DNA of 64,000 nt from Agromyces lapidis (GTDB lineage Bacteria; Actinomycetota; Actinomycetes; Actinomycetales; Microbacteriaceae), in contig NZ_WBIQ01000008.1 of the NCBI RefSeq assembly GCF_009749405.1, positions 186,001-250,000 of the forward strand. The letters run 5' to 3'. Below are positions 58,855 through 64,000 of the stretch, piece by piece; the first letter of the stretch is position 1; each line of letters begins with the position of its first letter. The position numbers were made by a program, and so were the translations under genes. The notes under the pieces are model-generated. The model was not told where the DNA came from and ran no database searches. It saw only the letters and a program-made list of their open reading frames with translations.

Positions 58855-61800
58855 ATGCGCGCCCAGAATGACCTGAACCGTTCGACCTCGCATGCGGGAG
58901 GATCCGGTGACCCGCATCGCCGGCGCGGGCGACGCATCGCGTTCCGCGCGGTCGCCGTGGTCGGCGCCTGGGCGCTCGCCCTGACGGGCGCGGCGCAGGC
59001 GGCGTATGCCGAGCCGCTCGCGGCCGATCCCGACGACGTCGCGAAGCTCCGTGCCGGCATCGCCGCATTCGCCGAGGTCGCGCTCGGCGACTACGAGGAC
59101 GTCGGTCCCTTGGCGGCCGCACTGCCGCTGGCCGACACCGCCCCGGGGGCGACGGTCGTCGATCCCGGCGCCGCGATGCAGCTCGCGGGCACCTTCGCGA
59201 CGGGCGTCAAGTCTGCGCTGCTCGCACTCGACCCCGTGGCGACGACCGCCGATCTCATGGATGCCGTCGACGGCCTCGACGCAGACGTCGCCGGAACCCA
59301 GCTCGACGTGTCGACCGCGAACCTCGTCGACTCCGGCGAGACCCGCGGCTTCGACCTCACCATCCGGGCCACGCGTACGGTGGAATCGCCGCTCGCGATC
59401 GTCGATCCCGACGGCCCCGGGGGCGAACCGCTGCGACTCGTCACCGCGGAGGCCGACCCCGCCCCCTACGAACTCGCGTTCGAGTTCTCGGGCATCGTGC
59501 GCACCGACCCGCAGGGCGAGCGCTTCTGGCTCGACGCCACCGAGGGCGAGCCCGACGTGTCGTTCACCGCCGACCTCGCCGGCGACGGCGAGTTCGCGTT
59601 CCCCGGGGGCACTGCCGCAGTCGGCGTCGGAGACGTGGAGATCCTCGACGGCAGCACCGTGGACGTCTCAGCCGAGTGGACGGGAACCATCGACGACGTG
59701 AACGGCGACGGCCGGCTCGCCATGTTCGAGCCGCCCGCATTCGAGGGCGGCGACGAGACGCCCGGCGAGCTCACGATCCCCGCCGACCAGCTCACGACCT
59801 TCGCCGTCGACGGCAGTGCGACCGCCGACATCGGGTTCGGCTCCTCGCTGCTCGGCCTCGACGCCCTCGACCCGCCGTCGCTCGCGCTCGACGCCGATCT
59901 CGCGACCGACCCCGACCTGCTCGCCGTGCTCACCGCGAGCGAGGGCGACCTCGCCGCGTTCGAGGCCTTCACGCGCATCGGCCCCGCCGACCTCGTGTCG
60001 GGGCTCGTGCAGTACGGCACCCTCCTCCGTGCGCTGCAGCGGCACCCGTCGGTCAACGCCGAGCTGCCGCTCCTCAGCGGGACTCTCGCCGACCTCTACG
60101 ACCTCGGCGGCGAGTTCGCCGCACTCGCCGAGTCGCTCATCACCGTGACACCGCCGTCCGGCGACGACCCCACCGACCCGGTCGATCCCGTGATCGAGAT
60201 CGGGATCGCCACCGTCGGCGATCTCGCCGACGCGATCGAGGGTGCGATCACCGGCGTCGACGCCGAGATCACCCCGGTCTACGATCGCGACGACGCGTCG
60301 GTCGAGCTCGACTTCACGATCTCGACCGAGCTCGACGGCGTCGCGGAGACCGTGCTGCCGCCGCTCGACCCGAACCTGCCGGTGCCGCCGCCCGCGGCCC
60401 AACTCGCCTTCGGCGACCAGCTGCTCGACCAGACCGGACTGCGCGCGGTGACCGCCGGTGCCGAGCAGACGCCCGAGACCGACGTCGCGGTCGACATCGA
60501 CCTGCCGATCGTGATCGACCTCGCCGAGGCCTCGAGCGAGGGAGCGGCGGGCGAGGACGACCCGTCCACCGCCGTCGTCGAGTTCGAGGACCCGATGGTC
60601 TACGAGCGGTTCGAGACCAGACTCGTCGACGGGGCCGAGGTTCGGCTGACGCAGGAGGTCGACGTCGACCTGGCGGGAAGCGGGCAGATCGGGTTCGTGC
60701 CCGCCGCCGTCACCGGAGGCTACGAACTCGACCAGGACGGCGGGTCGAGCACCACCGAAGCGGATGTCGACGCCGCCTCGGGCGGCGATACGACCCCGCG
60801 GCTGACCGAGCTGCTCTCGGGCCTCCACCCGCAGGGCGCGCAGCCTGCGAGCTATCCGGTCGCGGCGGCGACCCGTCACGGTACCGTCCAAGCCGCCCTC
60901 GAGGTGCACGGCCACGGCGCCGACCCCGCCCAGCACTTCACCGAGAACGCCGGCACGATCACCGTGGCGGGCACCGGCTTCGACCCGTCGAGCTTCACCG
61001 CGAGCGGCGGCAACGACGAGATGGCACTGCTGCGGTCGCTCGACGTCGACACCTCGGCTCCCTCGCGCCTGCTCGGGCGTGCGCTCGATGGTCTCGGCTC
61101 CGTCGTGGACGCCGTCGACTCGGTCGACTCGGCACTCGGCGGCGGCGCCACCGTGCCCTTCCTCAACCGCGGCATCGAGCGCCTCCTGCAGGACGTCACC
61201 GGACTGAAGGACGCCTACGACGAGTTCCGCGGCGGCGAGCTCCCCGTCGACCTCGCCGACTTCGAGACCGAGCTCGAGGCGGCTCTCGGGCTCGACGTCG
61301 GCTTCCGGCTGCGCGATCTCGACGACGGCTCCGACCTCGACCCGGTGCTCGTCATCGACCTCAGCGGTGAGAAGACCGACGCGATCGACGTGCCGCTCTC
61401 GCTCGCCGATGCGAGTATCCCCGCGATCGCCGGCGCCTCCGGCGCGGGCGAGCTCCACGCCGCGCTCGCGGCATCGCTCGAACTCGGCGTGGTCGTCGGG
61501 CTCGAGCCCGGCTCAGACCCGACCGAGCCGAAGCTGCTCGACTCGAGCCGGCTCGCCGTGACCGCCGAGGTCACCGAATCCTCGCCCGGTGCGACCGAGC
61601 TCGCCGTGCACCTCGGGCCGTTCAGCGCCCAGCTCGGCGACGCGGCGAACCAGACCGGACGGATCGCCGTCGGGGTGGAGTTCGCGCTCGGACGATCGGA
61701 TGCGCCCGCACCCGGCGACCCGGCTGAGGCGCCGATGCCGGTGGCCGACTACTTCGCGGGCACGTTCGACTTCACGGCCGGCTCCCCGGAGGACGGCGGC

Positions 61801-64000
61801 TACGAGTGCGCCGCGCCCGGGCAAGTGCCCGTGACGGGTGCCTTCGGCTGCGCCGCGCTGCCGGTGCTGTACGACCCGGGCAGCGGACTGCAGACGCTCA
61901 GCGGGGCACCGCGCGCGACGCCGAGCGCCGACGACTACCTGACGGTGGCGATCGACGACCTCGCCGCCGCACCCGACGTCACCGCGCCCGCAGCGCTCGA
62001 CTCGGTGCTCTCGAGCCTCGACTTCAGCTTCGACAGCCTGACCGACGGGCTGAAGTCGATCGGCATGCTGCTCGATCTCGCGATCAAGGCCAGTCAGGCG
62101 GGCGGCCGGCTGCCCGTCGTCGGCGAAGACCTCACGGCGCTCGCCGATGGGCTCGCCGACGTCAAGGCATTCCTCGACGACCCGCAGATCCCCGGCCTTC
62201 CGACGGCGAACGTCGACGACGCGGTCTACGGCCCGAACGGCATCCGCCAGGTGCTCGCCGACAAGCTCGTGGCCGCCGGAGTGCTGCGCGACGGCGACTA
62301 CGGCGCGGTCGGCGCCTGGCCCGCCGAAGCGGCAGGGGACACCGTGCCGGGTGCCACCGACATCCGGGTCGTCGCCGTCTGCGACGACGGCGTCGGCGGC
62401 GAGGTCGTGTGCCCGTCGGGTGCCCCGCTCGCCGATCTCCTCGACCTGCGGATCGAACTCGAGCTCGGGCAGGGCGCGCGCACGATCAGCGGCGACGGGT
62501 GCCCCGATACGACCGCGTGCCCCGGCACCGCAGAGATCCCGCTCGACCTCGGCCTGCCCGGCCTGCCGCTCTCGCTCACCGGCAAGGTCACGGCGCAGGC
62601 CGGTTGGACCGTCGAGCTCGGCTTCGGCATCTCGCGCGATGACGGCTTCTACCTGCTCGACAACCCCGTGCCCGGCACCGGTGCCGCCGACCCCGAGAAC
62701 GCCGACGGCCCGCAGGAGGTCCGTGTGAACCTCGGCGCCCACCTCACGGCAGCCACACCTATCGCAGGTCGCATCGGCTTCATCGGCATGGAGGCGACGG
62801 ACAACGAGCCCGGCGGGGCCGCGAGCGGCGCGAGCCTCACCGCGCAGCTCGGGCTCGAGGCATCCGGTTGCGAGAACCTGGCCGCACCGTACGACGCCGG
62901 CGTCGTCGATGCGGCGCAGCACTGCACCGGCATCATCCCCATCGCGTCGTTCGTCTCGGGTGAGGTCGGCGACTTCCTCACCGAGCCGAGCATCACCGGC
63001 GGCATCCACCTCGACCTCGGCATCGACACGGGGATCTCGAGCGGGGAGACGTACAGCACCGTCAACAAGACCCTGCCGAGCTTCACCGCTGACTTCGTGC
63101 TCGACTGGAGCTTCGACGGCGACACGAGCTCGGATCCCACGATCGAACTCAACGACATCGGGGTGAAGGCCGGTGAGCTCTTCACGAAGATGTTCGGCGA
63201 GGTCATCGCGACGATCGACCCCATCATCGAGCCGATCGAACCGCTCCGCGAATTCCTGTTCTCGCCGATCCCGGTGATCAGCGATCTCTCCGAGCTCTTC
63301 GACGGACCGCCGGTGACGATGGTCGACCTCGCCGAGCTGACGGGGGCCGTCGACGTCTCACTGCTGAAGGACATCAACCAGGTGTTCGAGTTCCTCGAGC
63401 TCGCGAAGACGCTCGCGAACGGCGAGTCGATCGTGCTCGTGGAATCTCTCTCGCTCTCCGCGGACTCGGCGCGCGATGGCGCACCGCCGACACCGGACGA
63501 GGTCGAGGAGCTCTACGACGAGGACGCAGTCGAGAGCGAGGCCGGCTCGCCCGCGAAGAAGTCGGAGTTCGCATCGAAGGTCAAGGACCCGCTCGCCGAC
63601 GACGGCAAGGCCGACGACTTCGATGCGCTCGGCGCCTCGACGGGCTCCGGCGACGCGTCCGACTTCAGCTACCCCGTGTTCGACGACCCGTCGTGCCTCG
63701 TGGGCCTCCTGCTCGGCAAGGACTGCGCGGTCGTCGAATGGCGGCCCGACCCGCTCACCGTGCAGATGGAGTACACGATGAGCTTCGGACCGTTCTTCGG
63801 GGTGCTCTACGTCACGATCGGCGGCGCGCTCGACGCGAAGGCCGAGATCGGCGCGGGCGTCTCGACGCGAGGCATCCGCATGCTCGGCGAGCAGCTGATC
63901 GGCGGCGACGGCATCACGCTCGACGCCGAGTCGATCGCGACGCCGTTCCTGCAGAGCCTGTACCTCACCGACCTCGACACCGAAGGCAAGGACATCGCCG
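58855..64000 (+). CDS. Giant secreted repetitive protein, 3' end beyond the window
   Basis: An open frame from ATG 58855 runs without a stop to position 64000, so at least 1715 residues are encoded and the end is missing. GGGGGGA lies 5 nt upstream. A Sec signal follows a basic head (RRRGRRIAFRAVAVVGAWAL, cut; likely cleavage AYA-EP). The rest is acidic, Asp/Gly/Ala/Leu-rich, beta-dominated and almost free of lysine early on, with at least four copies of a degenerate module containing a helix, a LPxxG-like turn and a second helix (59980-60140, 61024-61230, 61996-62180, 63196-63420). Rare cysteines come in pairs. No catalytic domain was recognised. An adhesin or surface-layer role is a guess. 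TTGTCG/TAGAAA (58765-58794) may be the promoter. Confidence 0.85.
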   Translation, partial: MRAQNDLNRSTSHAGGSGDPHRRRGRRIAFRAVAVVGAWALALTGAAQAAYAEPLAADPDDVAKLRAGIAAFAEVALGDYEDVGPLAAALPLADTAPGATVVDPGAAMQLAGTFATGVKSALLALDPVATTADLMDAVDGLDADVAGTQLDVSTANLVDSGETRGFDLTIRATRTVESPLAIVDPDGPGGEPLRLVTAEADPAPYELAFEFSGIVRTDPQGERFWLDATEGEPDVSFTADLAGDGEFAFPGGTAAVGVGDVEILDGSTVDVSAEWTGTIDDVNGDGRLAMFEPPAFEGGDETPGELTIPADQLTTFAVDGSATADIGFGSSLLGLDALDPPSLALDADLATDPDLLAVLTASEGDLAAFEAFTRIGPADLVSGLVQYGTLLRALQRHPSVNAELPLLSGTLADLYDLGGEFAALAESLITVTPPSGDDPTDPVDPVIEIGIATVGDLADAIEGAITGVDAEITPVYDRDDASVELDFTISTELDGVAETVLPPLDPNLPVPPPAAQLAFGDQLLDQTGLRAVTAGAEQTPETDVAVDIDLPIVIDLAEASSEGAAGEDDPSTAVVEFEDPMVYERFETRLVDGAEVRLTQEVDVDLAGSGQIGFVPAAVTGGYELDQDGGSSTTEADVDAASGGDTTPRLTELLSGLHPQGAQPASYPVAAATRHGTVQAALEVHGHGADPAQHFTENAGTITVAGTGFDPSSFTASGGNDEMALLRSLDVDTSAPSRLLGRALDGLGSVVDAVDSVDSALGGGATVPFLNRGIERLLQDVTGLKDAYDEFRGGELPVDLADFETELEAALGLDVGFRLRDLDDGSDLDPVLVIDLSGEKTDAIDVPLSLADASIPAIAGASGAGELHAALAASLELGVVVGLEPGSDPTEPKLLDSSRLAVTAEVTESSPGATELAVHLGPFSAQLGDAANQTGRIAVGVEFALGRSDAPAPGDPAEAPMPVADYFAGTFDFTAGSPEDGGYECAAPGQVPVTGAFGCAALPVLYDPGSGLQTLSGAPRATPSADDYLTVAIDDLAAAPDVTAPAALDSVLSSLDFSFDSLTDGLKSIGMLLDLAIKASQAGGRLPVVGEDLTALADGLADVKAFLDDPQIPGLPTANVDDAVYGPNGIRQVLADKLVAAGVLRDGDYGAVGAWPAEAAGDTVPGATDIRVVAVCDDGVGGEVVCPSGAPLADLLDLRIELELGQGARTISGDGCPDTTACPGTAEIPLDLGLPGLPLSLTGKVTAQAGWTVELGFGISRDDGFYLLDNPVPGTGAADPENADGPQEVRVNLGAHLTAATPIAGRIGFIGMEATDNEPGGAASGASLTAQLGLEASGCENLAAPYDAGVVDAAQHCTGIIPIASFVSGEVGDFLTEPSITGGIHLDLGIDTGISSGETYSTVNKTLPSFTADFVLDWSFDGDTSSDPTIELNDIGVKAGELFTKMFGEVIATIDPIIEPIEPLREFLFSPIPVISDLSELFDGPPVTMVDLAELTGAVDVSLLKDINQVFEFLELAKTLANGESIVLVESLSLSADSARDGAPPTPDEVEELYDEDAVESEAGSPAKKSEFASKVKDPLADDGKADDFDALGASTGSGDASDFSYPVFDDPSCLVGLLLGKDCAVVEWRPDPLTVQMEYTMSFGPFFGVLYVTIGGALDAKAEIGAGVSTRGIRMLGEQLIGGDGITLDAESIATPFLQSLYLTDLDTEGKDIA

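Noticed and set aside
59668..63009. Two long minus-strand frames (59668-61458 and 61513-63009) opposite the giant protein
   Set aside because: The products are Val/Gly/Arg/Asp-rich with no start signals. The plus-strand frame from 58855 has a ribosome site, a signal peptide and internal repeats, and runs through without a stop.

Overview
The window is GC-rich chromosomal DNA (about 70% G+C by eye) from an actinobacterium. The most likely family is Microbacteriaceae; a genus such as Agromyces is a guess. Three things point there: frequent GGCATCC words, copies of the 27-bp imperfect palindrome GGTCGAGTAGCGCAGCG..ATCGAGACC that is common in that family, and gene orders shared with other actinobacteria. 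Two blocks follow the order I recall from Mycobacterium tuberculosis. The first (10139-21418) is O-methyltransferase, tatB, mrp, DUF1003, MgtE-N/CBS and a stress protein. The second (25254-45428) is a DEAD-box helicase, a ferritin-like protein, DUF3107, adnA-adnB, nudC, uvrD2, a ThiF/cyclodehydratase-like protein, DUF2342, a PDZ/Lon protein and UPF0182. No phage, transposase, CRISPR array or rRNA was found.

Layout. 1-4383: the C-terminal part of a secreted protein with two CBM6-like modules, a ROK kinase and a LacI regulator, which together look like the edge of a sugar-utilisation locus. 4463-7358: a metal(loid) module of arsR, an arsO-like flavoprotein, cmtR and a His-tailed cation transporter, with recognisable operators. 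7372-10771: dapE, a GT-C membrane protein, DUF3117 and an O-methyltransferase. 10863-21418: tatB; an aldehyde dehydrogenase divergent from a GPH-type transporter and an S1P-lyase-like PLP enzyme; then the mrp block. 21519-25142: aminopeptidase P, a membrane-anchored EEP phosphatase/nuclease and a PHP phosphoesterase. 25254-42416: helicase, DNA repair (AdnAB, UvrD2), NudC and proteases. 42489-47780: UPF0182, a methyltransferase and a GH18 chitinase. 48063-49153: two identical initiator tRNA genes beside an AT-richer stretch with one orphan gene. 49316-53446: nitrilase-family amidase, a dapC-like aminotransferase and an HtrA-like protease. 53577-57715: two GT2 enzymes, a CDP-alcohol phosphotransferase and a TagF-like glycerophosphotransferase, probably for a wall glycopolymer. 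58855-end: a very large secreted repetitive protein that is still open at position 64000.

How it is expressed. Many genes that begin a transcription unit carry a TANNNT-type -10 hexamer exactly 6 nt before ATG or GTG, which predicts leaderless mRNA. Internal genes are usually joined by ATGA or GTGA overlaps. Three convergent pairs overlap tail to tail by 24, 88 and 161 bp. The strongest leads are the arsR/arsO and cmtR regulatory sites, the probable pseudokinase at 34816-36078, the S1P-lyase-like gene pair, the hairpin element at 16022-16100 and the giant surface protein. I did not find one clearly novel multi-gene system that I could defend from sequence alone.
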